Below, piece after piece: positions 11,066 through 22,886 of a stretch of 64,000 bases of DNA (its first letter is position 1; the number at the start of each line of letters is the position of its first letter). Source of the DNA: Camelus bactrianus (Eukaryota; Chordata; Mammalia; Artiodactyla; Camelidae); assembly GCF_048773025.1 (NCBI RefSeq), contig NC_133544.1, forward strand, positions 63,787,501-63,851,500. The letters are read 5' to 3'. Made by a program: the position numbers and the translations under genes. The notes under the pieces were generated by a model. The model was not told where the DNA came from and ran no database searches. It was given only the letters and a program-made list of their open reading frames with translations.

Positions 11066-13213
11066 AGAAGTTGGCAAGAATAAAAATTTATTTTTTCTCT
11101 CTCTGGTTTCTGATTGCCTCTAACAGCTGCGCCTGGAGCATCTTCCCTTTTCACCACACTTCTTTTCACGTATGTGGTAAAAAGTGCTGCTGCCACTGCT
11201 GGGATGGAACGAGAGCTCTGGGTCTCCACTCACAGGAGCAGCTGGCTGATTGCTCACGTTGGGGCCCTGCAGTAAACAGGGAGATGTCAGCTTTTCTTGT
11301 TCAATGTCACTTTTATAGTTCACTCATTCTTCTCACTGCATGTGACATAGTTTTTTAAAAAATGAGGGACTAATTAAAAGGTCATGTATCTCTACAAATA
11401 ATGAAAATTTAACAGCCTATTTTGAATTTCAGATCAATTTGAGAACCCGGCAAAACTGAGACTTTTGACCCACATTTCCTTAGTTACTCATGACTTTCAT
11501 AAAGTCATGAATTTTTTGTAAAAACCCTCCAGTTCAAATTTACATATTCCTCACATTTATTAACAGTAGATTTTCCAAATTTTGTGCCACAGTACCCAGG
11601 AACTGGTTACTTGTGTGGAGGCTTTATCCCCTCGCATGGCGGCAAGCAGGGGCCCAAGGAAGGTGGCGTCATGGGTCCGTCTAAGTAGCTTTCTACCCTG
11701 AAGTACTGTGTAAGCAAAATCAGTTTTTTATTCTGTGGTGAGAAATGCCATGAAGTGTTGTGTTGCAGCAATGAGAAGATAAGCCAAATTCTGCCCTTGC
11801 TTTTTTTCTGTGCCTTATGTTTCTATCTATTCAGAGTTAGCTAAAACCACAGGATCATTACTGAAAATATTAGAATTTTCTTCCACTGATATTTGTGCAA
11901 ATAATGATGGGGACCCGGTTAGGGGTTGACCGGCAGCTCTTCTCCATGTTATTTCCCTCCACCAGCACGAGTGTGCGGTGAGCTGTGGGTTCTCCTCACT
12001 CAGGCCTGTGCTCAGACTTCCAGCTCTACACATGCAGTTTGTGACCCATGAAGCAAAATGGATTCAGGCATTCCGTCTGATGGTCAAAGAGATTCATTAC
12101 TCCCTTGTGAATGATCTTTGAAAAAAAAATCTTTCCATGTATGTACATCTTAAATGGTTCCAGTCAGGGATTTGTATGCAATCCAATACGGTTTTTATAA
12201 TATGTATTATTTTTTTCTAAGCATGAGATAATGACAGTAAAAAGATTTTAAAAAACATAAATCTACAAAAAGAGAAAGAGATCACATAATAAAAGGGAGC
12301 AAGAGAGAGAATAGCAGCATAATTCAGGAAGCTGCCTAACTAGTTACTAATGTAGATGTTGGGAGAAAGCTGCAACTCAAGCTCTTAGATGAAAAGCCCC
12401 AGAAGGAAGTTGATCTTGCTGACAAAACCCAGAAAGGCTTCCGAATTATAGGTCTGCAAAGTAGCAATGGGGTGTTAAGCTGGTGGATTATTTGAAAAGC
12501 AGGAAAGTGACTTTAGGACCAGGTACATGACCAGCCTCATATTCCAGGGATCACAAATGAAGAAACCCAGACCATAGCGTTCAGTTATTGTCCTATATCA
12601 CAGTCACAGTAAAAACTGGAGGAGAGACCAGGCGTGGCAGTGAACTTCCCTATCAATGCTCCTTTCTGACATCACAAGTGATTTTCAAAAATGCAAATAG
12701 CCCCCTATAAGAAGAAATGAAAATAAAGATGTTCAAGTAGGGGAAAGTGTGAACTAAGCCAAAACCAAAATCCGTAATGAGTTAAATGAAGCAGAATTGC
12801 CTGTTCTGGTATAAAACAGGCAGATTCCATGCCAGATGTGTGAGAAAAGTCTCCACCTGTCCCCATGTTGCATTCATGCAAGTGAAGAAATCTGACAGAA
12901 GGACTAGCTCGTACAATGAGTCCCAATGTGGGAGGGTAAATATTGCCCTAGATTAACCAGATAGTTTTAGGTAGGTTTGAGTTACTATCTAGCTCAATTG
13001 GAATCCTGGCTAAAGAGGAGGCAAGGGATCTGACTCAGTGACACGGCTAATATATTGGTGGGAGTCCAGGTTGGTGATATTTAATAGCAGTCCAGTTACT
13101 TGAGGGAGCTACAGTGACTGAATTATTGAAAACTCTGTAATTCATTGAATTTGCCTTTTTCACCCCATATATGGCCCTTCATCAACGCTGGCACCAGAGC
13201 AGCAGCAGGCACC
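11066..13213. other. intergenic sequence between TRAV24 and TRAV25, unit A
   Basis: About 2.1 kb homologous to unit B 50846-52875. It includes an A/G-rich patch near 12240-12310. I recognise neither a gene nor a confidently nameable repeat. Confidence 0.35.
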
Positions 13214-13252
13214 GGTTTGGGCAGGGGCTGCAGGTGACTGCAGGGCACTGTG
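13214..13252 (-). other. TRAV24 unit A RSS
   Basis: Consensus heptamer CACAGTG (13252-13246), a 23-bp spacer, then GCCCAAACC (13222-13214), matching 6 of 9 nonamer positions. It is identical in arrangement to the unit B copy. Confidence 0.7.
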
Positions 13253-13758
13253 TGGAGGCACAGAGGGATGTGGCTGAGACCTCGGGCTGGGGTCCTTTGA
13301 TGTGCAGGGAGCTGTGACCGTCCTTAGTGTTTAGGGTGACTCTTACTCGTCCTTCCTCTTTTCATCCCCATTTAGTGTCATTATAAACAGGTTCTTGGGA
13401 CTTCTTGCAGGTTCCCATCTGTACCAGTGAGAAGCATAAAAAGAGCTGGAAGGGAAACTGCAGGTGGCATTGATGCTCTCTCCTTCCTGAACGTGCACCC
13501 GTGGAGGACCCTGTTTCATGCTCAAGAGGCGGCTCCCTCCTGTTCAGAAAGACAAAGTCAGAGACAGAGACTGATCTCTGCATAGAGTGTTCACTGTCTT
13601 CACACCTTCCCAGACAGAACCTAGAGGTGCCTGCCTGCAGCCTCCTCCTTCCCCATCACCACCCGAGACCGCTCAGAGTTGCTTTGGCTGCCCCTGCACT
13701 TACCACCAAGATGAAGCCACAGGATCAGCAGTGAGACTGGCCAAGGATTCCTCTCCAT
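13253..13758 (-). pseudogene. TRAV24: TRAV24 pseudogene, unit A
   Basis: A T-cell receptor alpha V gene that has lost its reading frame. The leader exon (13758-13704, MERNPWPVSLLILWLHLG) and GTAAGT donor are intact, and a 164-bp intron leads to the V exon (13539-13253). The front of the V domain is clearly TRAV24: VHVQEGESINATCSFPSSSF, then HWYRWEPARSPKNL and MTLNGDEK. Immediately after DEK one G is missing relative to unit B (aagaggaag against aaggaggaag, near 13365), so the frame stops at once. Beyond it the usual TYLCA tyrosine codon has become TCC (serine), and the usual PEDSAT aspartate is valine, the latter shared with unit B. It could at most rearrange, not encode a receptor chain. Confidence 0.9.
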
Positions 13759-13855
13759 TTGTCCTGCCCAAGGTCCTCAGCCTAGGAATGTTCTGCAGGC
13801 TAGACCTGTGGAATATTCTGCTTCAGAAAACAGGATTCTGCATCTGGTTGCCCAG

Positions 13856-13863
13856 CCAATCAG
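13856..13863 (-). promoter_or_regulatory. inverted CCAAT box, TRAV24 unit A
   Basis: CCAATCAG on the plus strand, 98 bp upstream of the TRAV24 ATG, at the same distance as in unit B (53518-53525). Confidence 0.55.
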
Positions 13864-14530
13864 AGACAAGGCCACATCAATGTCCTCGAAACACACCAAC
13901 CATTTCTGCCTTAGAATCAGTTATTTGTAGTTCAAAAGGAGGAAGGGATCAAATCTGCTGTCCTGAGACCAGCTTCCAAAGCATTGAGACATCTCTCCTG
14001 AGTCAGAACTAAAAGAGAACCGACAACTTTTCAGAAGTGGGCGGACTAATGGTGGACTGCTAGTGTTCAGCTTGGGACACTAGGATGGCAGTCTGCGGCA
14101 GGAAAAGCACTTTGGCTAGCAAACTTAAATATGAATTTTCAGCAAACTTTTTAAAGCTTTGAAATCCCTCAAATTATATATGTTCACACATAACATGTGC
14201 TAAAAATCTTTTGCCTTATGTACATTATTCAAATACAAAAGTGACAGCATAGAGGTACTATGAGTCACAATTTACAAACAAGAAGACTGAAGCTCAAAGA
14301 GACTGAGTCATTAACTAGTCATTAACTAGTCAATAACTAGTCATTAACTAGTCATTAACTAGTTAACTAGTCATTAACTTCCAGACATCTAGGAAGTGGC
14401 TGGGTAAGAATCACAACACATCCCTGTCTGGTGTGGAGTCTATGGTGTTTGGAATCTGCCACATCACCTACATTTATGATGCTTTAATTTAATTAAATGT
14501 TTTAAATGTAATAATGGGAGCCTACACTGA
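13864..14530. other. TRAV24 unit A distal upstream sequence
   Basis: Homologous to unit B 53526-54150, apart from the 11-bp tandem repeat at 14307-14379. No gene recognised. Confidence 0.35.
14307..14379. repeat. 11-bp tandem repeat, unit A only
   Basis: About six and a half copies of GTCATTAACTA with small variants, including one shortened copy. Unit B has no array at the corresponding place (near 53975), so the array arose or was lost after the duplication. Confidence 0.9.
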
Positions 14531-14985
14531 GGTTACTCTTCCTAACAGCCACAAAATGAGAACAATCCAAATGTTCATCAGCTGGTGAATGGAGAAACAA
14601 ACTATAGTATATTAACTAATGAATTACTATTCAGCAAAACAGGAGCTAAATACTAAAATATGCTACAGGAAAAATTAACTTCAGAAACATTATGTTAATG
14701 AAAAAAGCCAGACACAAGAAGTCAAGTACTGAATGATTCCATGTACACGAAATGTTCAGACAATGAACGTAAAGAGAGATAAAGTACTCAGCGGTTGCCT
14801 AGGGATTAACTGTAATTGGGCATGATGGATCTTTTTGCGGTTATAAAAATTTTTAAATCTCGATGATGATAAAGGTTTCAAAACTCAGCTAATTTCCTAA
14901 AAATCATTGAACTGTAAGTTCAAAATGGATGAATTTTATGGAATGTCAATTATACCTCAATAAAGTTACTTAAAAGTAAATGAGA
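14530..14985 (+). repeat. LINE-1 3' end remnant, unit A
   Basis: Sense-orientation LINE-1 3' sequence: wording like aatgttcatcagctggtgaa, gaattactattcag and tatacctcaataaagtt at the end. Unit B counterpart 54150-54585. Confidence 0.6.
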
Positions 14986-15989
14986 ATTATGTTCTAACTT
15001 GCCTGTTTCATAGTCCAGGAATAATGTTAGTTTGATTCAACATGCACATATCTGGTTAAACAGTGATTTTGTGTCCAGAATTTCCCCAGGAGCTCCGAAC
15101 ATTATAAACACATCATGCTCTGTTCCTTGTGAGCTCGAAATATACTTGGAAAAATGTAATATGTCCAGGGAGACTTTAATATTACCAGATAGCATTGATT
15201 AAGATTGTTGATAATCAGAATGTACTTCTGAGAAATTGGTAGTGTAAAATGACTACATAACTTTCTTTCCAGTGAAATAAAGGAAACAGTATGCGGTAGG
15301 TGCTAACATCAGGGAAGAGAGCCTTCCAAATACTCAAACTCAAATGGTGTTTCAAAAAGTGGAACGAGATTGCAGGGCATTTCAATGGCTAATCTCTGTC
15401 TTTCCATGGGAAGAAAAGAGATGCAGCTATGGTTAATAAAGGAAATCCTGAGAAGTCTCATTAGTGTCTCCTAACTTATAAGTGTAAGGTGTAGGGTTAG
15501 GAGGGAACTGCTAGACAAACAGAAGCCACTACATGTCAGGGTCCTTCTTTTTGGTTCTCCAGGTCACAGCATTCAGTCCACCTGCTGATACGACAGTGAG
15601 GGCATCACCACACCACTCAGACAGCCACTTCCTTTGGAACTTGTTTCTGTTGAAAATACTAATCTCATGATAAATTTACCCACACATTAGAGGGGCTGTG
15701 TCCAGGGCAAGCAGTGGATACCTCCAACAAGGAGCCAGGAGCATTCCTTCAACTAATAGGGCAGAATCCTGCAGCCTCAAGCCTCAGAATTATCTGAAAC
15801 AGAGGCCAAGCCAATTGACCATGAGATAAATTCAATAAATCTTGACTGAAGTGACTTGAAGGACATAAATGTTGACAATTCTAAGTAAACAACATAAAGA
15901 TTAGTCAAGCTCAACCTTTTATATTAGTCTTTGAATAGCATGGACTCTAGAAATCATTTCAGCTTTTGTATATTTCTTCAACATATGTA
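14986..15989. other. intergenic sequence, TRDV1-TRAV24 interval, unit A
   Basis: Homologous to unit B 54586-55580. Nothing gene-like recognised. Confidence 0.3.
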
Positions 15990-16628
15990 TGCTACAGGAC
16001 CAGACGTAGGTCTGGTCAGCCATGTGCACCAAATCCAATCTACTGACACCCGGTGGTGGTGAGGGAAGTGCAGTGTTTATCGGGGCACCAAGCAAGGAGT
16101 CCAGGAAGGTAGGGCTCCAGAGGCCCAAACAGCCCAATGGCTTTCAGGGAAAGCTTTTTAAAGACCAGGAGGAGGGAGGTGGGTTTATGGGTGTGTGGTC
16201 AGCTCACGGACATTCCTCTGATTGGTTGGTGGTGAGATAATCAGGGGCCAGCATCATCAACCTCTGCTTCCAACTGGTCTGGGGTCTGCATGCTGGTGGG
16301 AGCACACAGTTAACTTCTTCCACCTGGTGGGGGTTTCAGCATTTGCAAAACAGCTCAAAGGACACAGCTCAGAATATTTTGTATAGTCCTTGAGGAAGAA
16401 GTAAAGGTCCTTGACTTTGTTTAACGGCTAAACTATTATTATTTTGTCTTGTTTGACAGTTTTCCTTTCTTTCTGCCATTTTTCACTTTTCTGATTAATT
16501 TATTCTTTGGAACTCAGGGAAGGCCTAGGAGGCTAAAGTTTTTCTATATAGAAGAGACAGGCAGAGGACATGGGTTGGGGGCAGGGGGTCTGTTCTGGGA
16601 AGGCCCCCTACTTTCCTGCTTGGTGACA
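15990..16628. mobile_element. unit A-specific 639-bp TG...CA insertion, probable LTR
   Basis: Unit B runs directly from the equivalent of 15985 to that of 16640 (around 55577-55603), so this block is extra in A. It starts TGCTACAGG and ends GGTGACA, has LTR-like length, and contains CCAAT-type promoter wording near 16220. Clear target-site repeats are not evident, so the LTR call is tentative and the strand is left open. Confidence 0.45.
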
Positions 16629-16639
16629 ATACATATATA

Positions 16640-17195
16640 ATGATGGAGCCTCCTGTGTGCTAAGCAGTGTCCAGGCACAGAGGATGCAGTAGTGAAGAGG
16701 AACTAAATGGCCTATAGTGCAGTAGGAGGAGAAAAAAAAGAAAGAAATGGATATTTTAAGTAATAAGATAATTCTAAAGACTGATAAGCACTTAAAAGAC
16801 AACACAATGCTGTACTGAGATAGTGACTCTCAATGGTGGTCTCAGCGAGGTGAGGAAAGGCATCCGCTCTCTCCAGGGTATGGCGCCAAGGCTCCACTCT
16901 GACACTGACTCTGCAGCACCAGGTAGGCAGTGAACCTCTCTCATGTGTGATTCCCTTTTCTGTAAGTAACCAGCATCTTTCTGTTGAGCACTGGGCTCAG
17001 CATTGGCATTCCTCAACCCATTCACTTCTCAAAGCCCCTGTGTGGTAGATACAGTCAATATCCACCTTCTAGATATGAGGAAACTGAAAAAAAAAAAGTT
17101 AATTGTCCCATGATCACTCAACTAATGAATAGTACATCTAAGATACAACCCAAGTCTGTCGTCTCAAGCATTTTACTACAGTCCTGCCCTAAGGT
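16640..17195. repeat. MIR SINE fragments, unit A
   Basis: Two adjoining MIR-like pieces. One is reverse-oriented (actctgacactgactctgca, then cttttctgtaagtaacc). One is forward (agatatgaggaaactga, then gatcactcaactaatgaat). Counterparts at 55605-56155. Confidence 0.55.
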
Positions 17196-17956
17196 GGATG
17201 GATCCAACCTTGAAGGGTTTTAATGAGAATTCAGTGAGAGCACACATGCAAATCCCTTTGCACGACACCTTCTCTAGCTTAGGCACGCCACCAGATGCAG
17301 GCAATGTACAAAATTTGGGGGAGGGTGATGGTTAGGGGACAGAGTCTAAAATTGCAGAGGAATCTATCCACAAGACAACGTTCAGTATTTCCTGAGGCGT
17401 ACTGGGCAGTTTACATAGCAGATTTCATGCGTTATCCTAAGTAGCTATGGTCTACCACGTTTCCTATTTGAATGGGAAATCACTTCTCTAGGGTGTTGTA
17501 CTGAGACTGGGTGGCATATTATAATGTGCAATGAGTATACCAAACAGTAGTTGCTACAATTATTTGTTTTTTTCCATTACTGACACTTGAATTCACTTCC
17601 CAGGATATTTCTATAGACAAGAAAGGACAGAGCAGTGGACACAACTTCACTTACTGGAGAAAAAATTCCCAGCTTGTGCAACAATTCTCAGCTTTCTTTC
17701 CAAGGTAGACTATTGCTCTCCAGTCCAAGGCAGCCCATGTAGGATATTTGTCTCTTGAAGTTGATCACCTTTACCTCTGGCAGGCAAAAGATGAAAACCC
17801 AGCTGGTCCTCCTGAATCCCCTCATGGTTTCTGCACAGGGAATTTTCTGGACTTTGGTTCTGCACTGGCTGGTGTGACTGGGCTTCCCCACCATCTACTC
17901 CAGGAGCACTGGAGGGCAGCAGGGAGGCCAGCAGGAGCCTCACAAAATAGTTCAGC
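17196..17956. other. intergenic sequence, unit A
   Basis: Homologous to unit B 56156-56878. The 17.7-18.0 kb segment carries overlapping short open frames on both strands, without recognisable family motifs. Confidence 0.3.
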
Positions 17957-17975
17957 AGGACACCAGGTGGCAGTG
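17957..17975 (+). promoter_or_regulatory. CTCF-like motif, unit A
   Basis: ACACCAGGTGGCAGTG fits the CTCF core (CCACYAGRKGGCRSY) at all but the first position, in forward orientation on the plus strand, opposite to V transcription. It is conserved at 56881-56898. It lies about 3 kb downstream of TRDV1 and 4.2 kb upstream of TRAV24. Confidence 0.5.
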
Positions 17976-18860
17976 CTTCAGCTTTCATACAGCGAGTGTG
18001 CTAGAGCCTGACCCTCAAGGAAGGAAAATAGAAAGATTGAGATAATGGGGTCACATCTGAGCAAAGACATAAAGGGAGTCAGAGGTACAGTTTGTAGATG
18101 TTTGACGGGGTAGCGTTGCAGGAGGAAGGGCAAAGGCAAGGAGCACAGGTCCTCATAAGTAAACATGGGTGGAGAGTTTAAGGAATAATAGCTCATCCTT
18201 CCCTGCAGCCCCTTCTCTCCCCAGCACACCGCCATGTGAGAACCTTGCTAAAGCCTTCAGCGCTGTCAACTGAGTAGTGGATGATTTCCTCGTCTATTGA
18301 TCCTGGGGCAATTTGTACCAGGTTCGGCATCGTCTTTCCTAGTTCCCTTTAGGTTCCAGTTTAAACCAGTAATGTCACCATCCCTAAGACTTCCCAACCA
18401 CCCTGTTCTGGGGTGAAGTGCTTTTCCATATCCAAGTCTTACACTCTAGGAGCCCAGTAAGATGTTACCTCCTGGCTGACAGTGAAAGATAGAGATGATT
18501 TTCACAGTTAAGAAAGCTGTTTCTCATTTTCCACAGATAAAAAAATGGGAACAATAAACCATGTCTCATATACTTTGTGATATTTATGTGGTAATGAATC
18601 TGAAATGCATACTACAGTGTCTGACATACAGTAAGTTCAATAAATATCAACTTTGTTTTTTCCTAGTAAAACCTGCCATTCCTTCAATGTCCAGATCTGT
18701 GACCTGTTGCTGTTTGCTCTTTTCTCCCTATCAGTTCAGTGATGGACGCTTCTGGGAAATTTACTTAATCACTTATTTTTCTGGGGACAGACATTATTTT
18801 TCCCTCTCCTCTTGGGATCGTATTCTTCTAGCTACATGAATGCACTCAAGGTACTGAAAG
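17976..18860. other. intergenic sequence with MIR fragment (18535-18655), unit A
   Basis: Unassigned sequence homologous to unit B 56899-57870. A reverse-oriented MIR piece at 18535-18655 ends in acagtaagttcaataaatat. No gene recognised. Confidence 0.4.
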
Positions 18861-19170
18861 GACACAGATGAAATGCTAATTGAGGGTTTATTTTCATTTC
18901 CCTAAAGAATAATAATATGAAGGGGTTTTTTGTATATTTATTGGATATTGAATATCATATTTCTGTATTGGATCTCCTAGGTTTTGCCATTTTCATTAAC
19001 TGTCTTCTTTTCTTATTGATTCATAGGAGTTTTTAATGCATTTTACATTTGAATCCTTTTTCCAAAATGTGCATTGGAAATATAGTTTACCAGCCTATGC
19101 CTTGACTTTCCAATCTCTTAGCAGAGATTTTTAACAGACAATTTAAAAATATACTTTTATAAGAAGTTAG
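18860..19170 (-). repeat. LINE-1 remnant, minus sense, unit A
   Basis: AT-rich sequence resembling reverse-oriented LINE-1 ORF2 near its 3' end (gaatcctttttccaaaatgt, tttttaacagaca). Counterpart near 57880-58090. Confidence 0.4.
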
Positions 19171-19189
19171 CTTGAAAGTTTTATTTGTT

Positions 19190-20480
19190 TTCTTGTTGAC
19201 GTCTGTTGTTCTGATGTGAAGTCAAGTATCATTCTTAATGATGTTTCCCAGAATACAACATGTCATCAATTTTCCCTGAGTACTGGCAAGATTATTTCCA
19301 GTTATATAGACCCTTGTATTTGCCTTCAGTGCCTTGCAAACTTCTGCCAAAACCACAGTGGTGGACTTGCAGAATTCCTGATTCACCTTCATGGCCTTCC
19401 ACATGACATTGCTCCTGAACACGGAGCTTGTTTTATAGAAAGTCAAGTAAAGCAGTAGGGAGAGGTGCTTGCTCTGGGAAAAAGGTTTCACATTGGGTAA
19501 TGGAAGAGGTAGTTAGTTCTAAATACCAGCTGCAATCACATGGCCATTTCCAGAAACAAGAATGATGATAGTTATGAAAATTTCTTTTTCATTTTGTCAT
19601 GAATATATTTATGTACACGTTAACCACTCTTACCTCCCATGTCCTTCTTGCATAAATATAATAACATAAGATGTGCTAATATATGCCAATCTTGTATCTC
19701 ATTATATCTCAGGAGTTAAGAAACAGAATTCAATGGGAGAGTGTGACCCAGCTAGAACAGCAAAGAACATCACCCCAAAATAGACAAATGAACTCGGCTT
19801 GCTCCTTGCAAGAGAGAATTAGCATGTTTTAGGTTGAATGAGGAATAATTGCATCAGGTTAGCTGGCAGCAAGGTTTTTTTATGCTCTTTATTTAAGACT
19901 ACTGGTGTTAAAAGTGGTACAGAATAATGCCTGGTTGACAAGGAGGGTAAAGGAGTAACTTTGTACTGTCTCAAAGTAACTATCTGTAAATGTATCTCCC
20001 AGAATTTGCTTCCCTGTATTGTCCTGGGTTAGAGTGGGCCATGAAAGAGACTTGTGCAAGATTTAGAAGGTTCTTGTCATGAAGTAGCCATATTTATCAT
20101 GTTTTGCTGGCTGGTGCAGGGCCCTAGGCACTGCGGCAAATCACACATGTTGCTGCTGGTGGGTTAGCCCATCTTGCTGTTGACTCGCAACCTGTCCACC
20201 TCCCACCAGATCTCCTCCTCATCTTCTTTGTCTTGGGCCAAGTCTGCATGTAGCATGATGGCAAATGACATCCATTATTCCTGAAGGACACCCACGATTG
20301 TGAGACAGAAAGTGAGAGACACCCAAGTTTTAGTGTTCCACTTGTTTTCACTGGTTCTAGTGCATCCTTACAAGTCACAGTTGTCCATGTGTTTGTCCAC
20401 ATCCAACTTTCCTTCACAAATGTCACCCCAGTTAACTTATAGTGAATTCAGGCTCAACACCAGATGCAAAGATCACAGCT
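19190..20480 (-). other. unidentified sequence with old coding look, unit A
   Basis: On the minus strand, 19491-19222 holds an open stretch containing EFCKSTTVVLAEVCKALKA and GNNLASTQGKL. Unit B has a closely similar stretch (58418-58029). A second patch at 20100-20470 reads DLAQDKEDEEEIWWEVDRLR in one frame. The two patches could be pieces of one decayed retrocopy, but I recognise no parent gene and see stops between them. The A and B translations differ by many substitutions and a short insertion, so there is no sign of present constraint. Confidence 0.3.
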
Positions 20481-20957
20481 TCATATAGACTCCTCCACCA
20501 GCTCTAGGAATAGCCTGAGTTCTTATTCTTATAGCTAAACCTTCATCCTATGCAGTTCTGCTTCTCTGATTGTGCCCTCACTGGCGCAAGACGTAAGAGG
20601 AAAGGAATTAGGAAGTGATTTTCATGATGAACCCAGGGAATGTGACACAGATTTGTGATATGTCTTTAAGTGAAACCATCACTGTAAATTTCTATGAGGA
20701 AAGTTCTCAATTTTAGTCAACTTTATTCTGCATGATTGTTTTAATGTCAAAAATTAAAGACTGAAAATGTATTAGTAGAATGTTCCTCTGGACATCTGCG
20801 CCCAAATGACATAAAAGGAGCTTTTATTTAGAATTCAGTCTTCTGATCCGGACCACAGACCACACACCCACAGGGCTGCCGTGTCTTGTCTGGGGGCTGC
20901 AGGTGTGCATCTCGGCTTGGCTCCTGCAGCAGGGAGCTCTCTCTTACTGTGCTCTGG
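20481..20957. other. TRDV1 unit A 3' flank
   Basis: Homologous to unit B 59411-59877. Nothing recognised. Confidence 0.3.
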
Positions 20958-20996
20958 GGTTTTTGTTCAGCTCGTCCTATTACTTCAAGCACTGTG
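20958..20996 (-). other. TRDV1 unit A RSS (consensus)
   Basis: Coding strand: CACAGTG (20996-20990), a spacer of exactly 23 bp, then ACAAAAACC (20966-20958). Both motifs are perfect consensus and directly abut the V exon. Confidence 0.95.
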
Positions 20997-21545
20997 CTTC
21001 TTCTAGAGCACAGAAGTACTTTGCAGAATCCTCCAGCTGTAAGTTTGAGATGGTGAGGCTGAGGGATTTTTCTGCTTTCCTGAAGTTTACAGAGTAGCGG
21101 CCACTCTTTGCATTCCTGCTAGATGAATACTGTTGAATAAGGAAAGTCATCTCTCCACTGGGAGGCTGCTTGTACCAAAAAATATAGTATTCGGTATAAC
21201 TTGTTTCATACTGACAGTTCAGGGTGGCTGACTCCCCTAAGTGAGAGGATAGGGCTGGCTGGTCTTGAGTAACTGTCTGGGCCACTGCTGATCCTGTGGG
21301 AAAAATCAGAAAACAGAGCTGAAGTAGTGAGAATAATGTAGGAATGAGACTAAATTAGGTCCCAAAGACAAGCCACATTGAAATAATAACATGTTTTCTT
21401 TTCTCCAATCTTCCTTTCCTCCCCAAGTCCCTGTGAGCTACCACGTGCAATCCTTTCACTCTGAACATTCCCACCCATGTTTGGAAGCATCCTTACCCGA
21501 GAAGACGAGGGCCAGGAAGACCCCGAGCAGGCTGGAGAGCGGCAT
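20997..21545 (-). CDS. TRDV1: TRDV1 V gene, unit A
   Basis: A T-cell receptor delta-chain variable gene, used by gamma-delta T cells. The leader exon (21545-21497) reads [17 protein letters not shown] and ends at a GTAAGG donor. A 203-bp intron leads to a V exon of 297 bp (21293-20997) starting [12 protein letters not shown]. The V domain shows [10 protein letters not shown] (first cysteine), [14 protein letters not shown] (core tryptophan), [11 protein letters not shown] and [13 protein letters not shown] (second cysteine). [19 protein letters not shown] and [11 protein letters not shown] match human TRDV1 better than the related TRAV19. Frame open, splice phases agree, RSS perfect, so it should be functional. 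Its preferred partners would be TRDD segments, as for TRDV1 in other mammals. Confidence 0.93.
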
Positions 21546-22886
21546 GAGGCATGGGTTCTGCTGCACAGATGTGTTTAGTTCTGCCTGAGCCGAGAGTTCT
21601 GTGTCTTTGAGTCCCCGTCAGCACGTGTACATGGTACCTGGGTTCCGATGTGCCTCCCCCAAACAGGAAGGAGGGTGTGTTCTGTTCATAGACCACATGG
21701 TCTGTGCGCACAGATGGGAATAACGTGGCTCACCACAAACCTTCACTTTGTCTGCTGGTCTTTCCCTGGTCATTAAATTCGGCAGTACCTGAAAAGGGGC
21801 ATGGGAAAAGCAGTTTGTATGAAAGGTTCGAGCTGAGGGGAACTGCAGGTTAAACAAGTTGACATACATTTGTTATCACACAACAGAATAATTTTGCCAG
21901 CCATTTAAAACAGATTAGAATAGGCTAGGAGCCCTTTTTGTAGTCTACTTCCTGTTCGTTCATTTAGCCTATAATTAAAATTCCCCATCCAGAATCTGAT
22001 GACTCTTTTGGAAAACTCACAGACCTCCCCCTTCTTGGTGAAAGGCATCTTATCCAAAATAATTTATGTCTCTCTCTTGCTCTTTTTTTTAACTGGCTTC
22101 TTGGTCCCTACTCAGGTTTTTCAGTAAACAAAATTACTTAAATATGAAATGATAAATCAGTCCTTATGACTTTCAGGTTCTATTCAGTTTATGTTTTTAT
22201 GAAATTATAACAGGAATAAAACACTGTTTCTTTGGAAATCTGACATTGAGTCTTATTTGTTAGACTTTGAAGAGGATCAGGATATTCAGTCCAGTTTCCT
22301 CCACAAGTAGAAGTGTGCTTATTAGATCATGAGTCCTCGAATTGTCCTGACGTCACATTTTCTATCCCATTGGGCCAAAGTGCTCAGTCTCACTTGTCAG
22401 TGTCTGGTTTTTTTTGTCTTTGCAAAATAAAGTCAAGAAACATGTCAGATCTTTCTGTGACCCAGTGCTATAACACACTCCTACAGAATGTGGTATCTAC
22501 AGTCTGCAGACACAGTGTGTGTCAACACCACAGAGCTGGTGACTGAAGTTGTGTATACTGTTACATGTCATGTGGAATGTCGCTGTCAGTCTTCCATGTG
22601 GTTTCATTGCTTTAATGGATGGATTAATATAAAAGGACCAAACGCAAATACACAGCTAGGAAAGAGTACAGACAATGCCTCTAAAACAGCCAGTCTTTTG
22701 ACTTTAAGATCAAAATAACTCATCAATGAGTGATGCAGGAAGAAGAGTTTATATTTAGTTGAGACATTTCTTCCTGTCTCCCATTTCACCACTGAGTGCA
22801 GACAGCGAGCCGATGCCCTGGTTTACAATTACTTGTAACTATGCAGGGAAGACCATGAATTCCAGGGCAGGCTGGGGACAGTCTGA
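21546..22886. other. TRDV1 unit A upstream sequence
   Basis: Homologous to unit B 60469-61793. The TRDV1 promoter must lie in the first few hundred bases; no CCAAT box like that of the TRAV genes is seen there. No further gene recognised. Confidence 0.35.

Noticed and set aside
14307-14379. Possible CRISPR-like or other functional array
   Set aside because: Eleven-bp head-to-tail units without spacers, in mammalian DNA; an ordinary minisatellite.
20997-21293. Assignment of this V exon to TRAV19 instead of TRDV1
   Set aside because: [19 protein letters not shown] and [11 protein letters not shown] fit TRDV1 better, and the position ahead of TRAV24 is that of TRDV1 in human.
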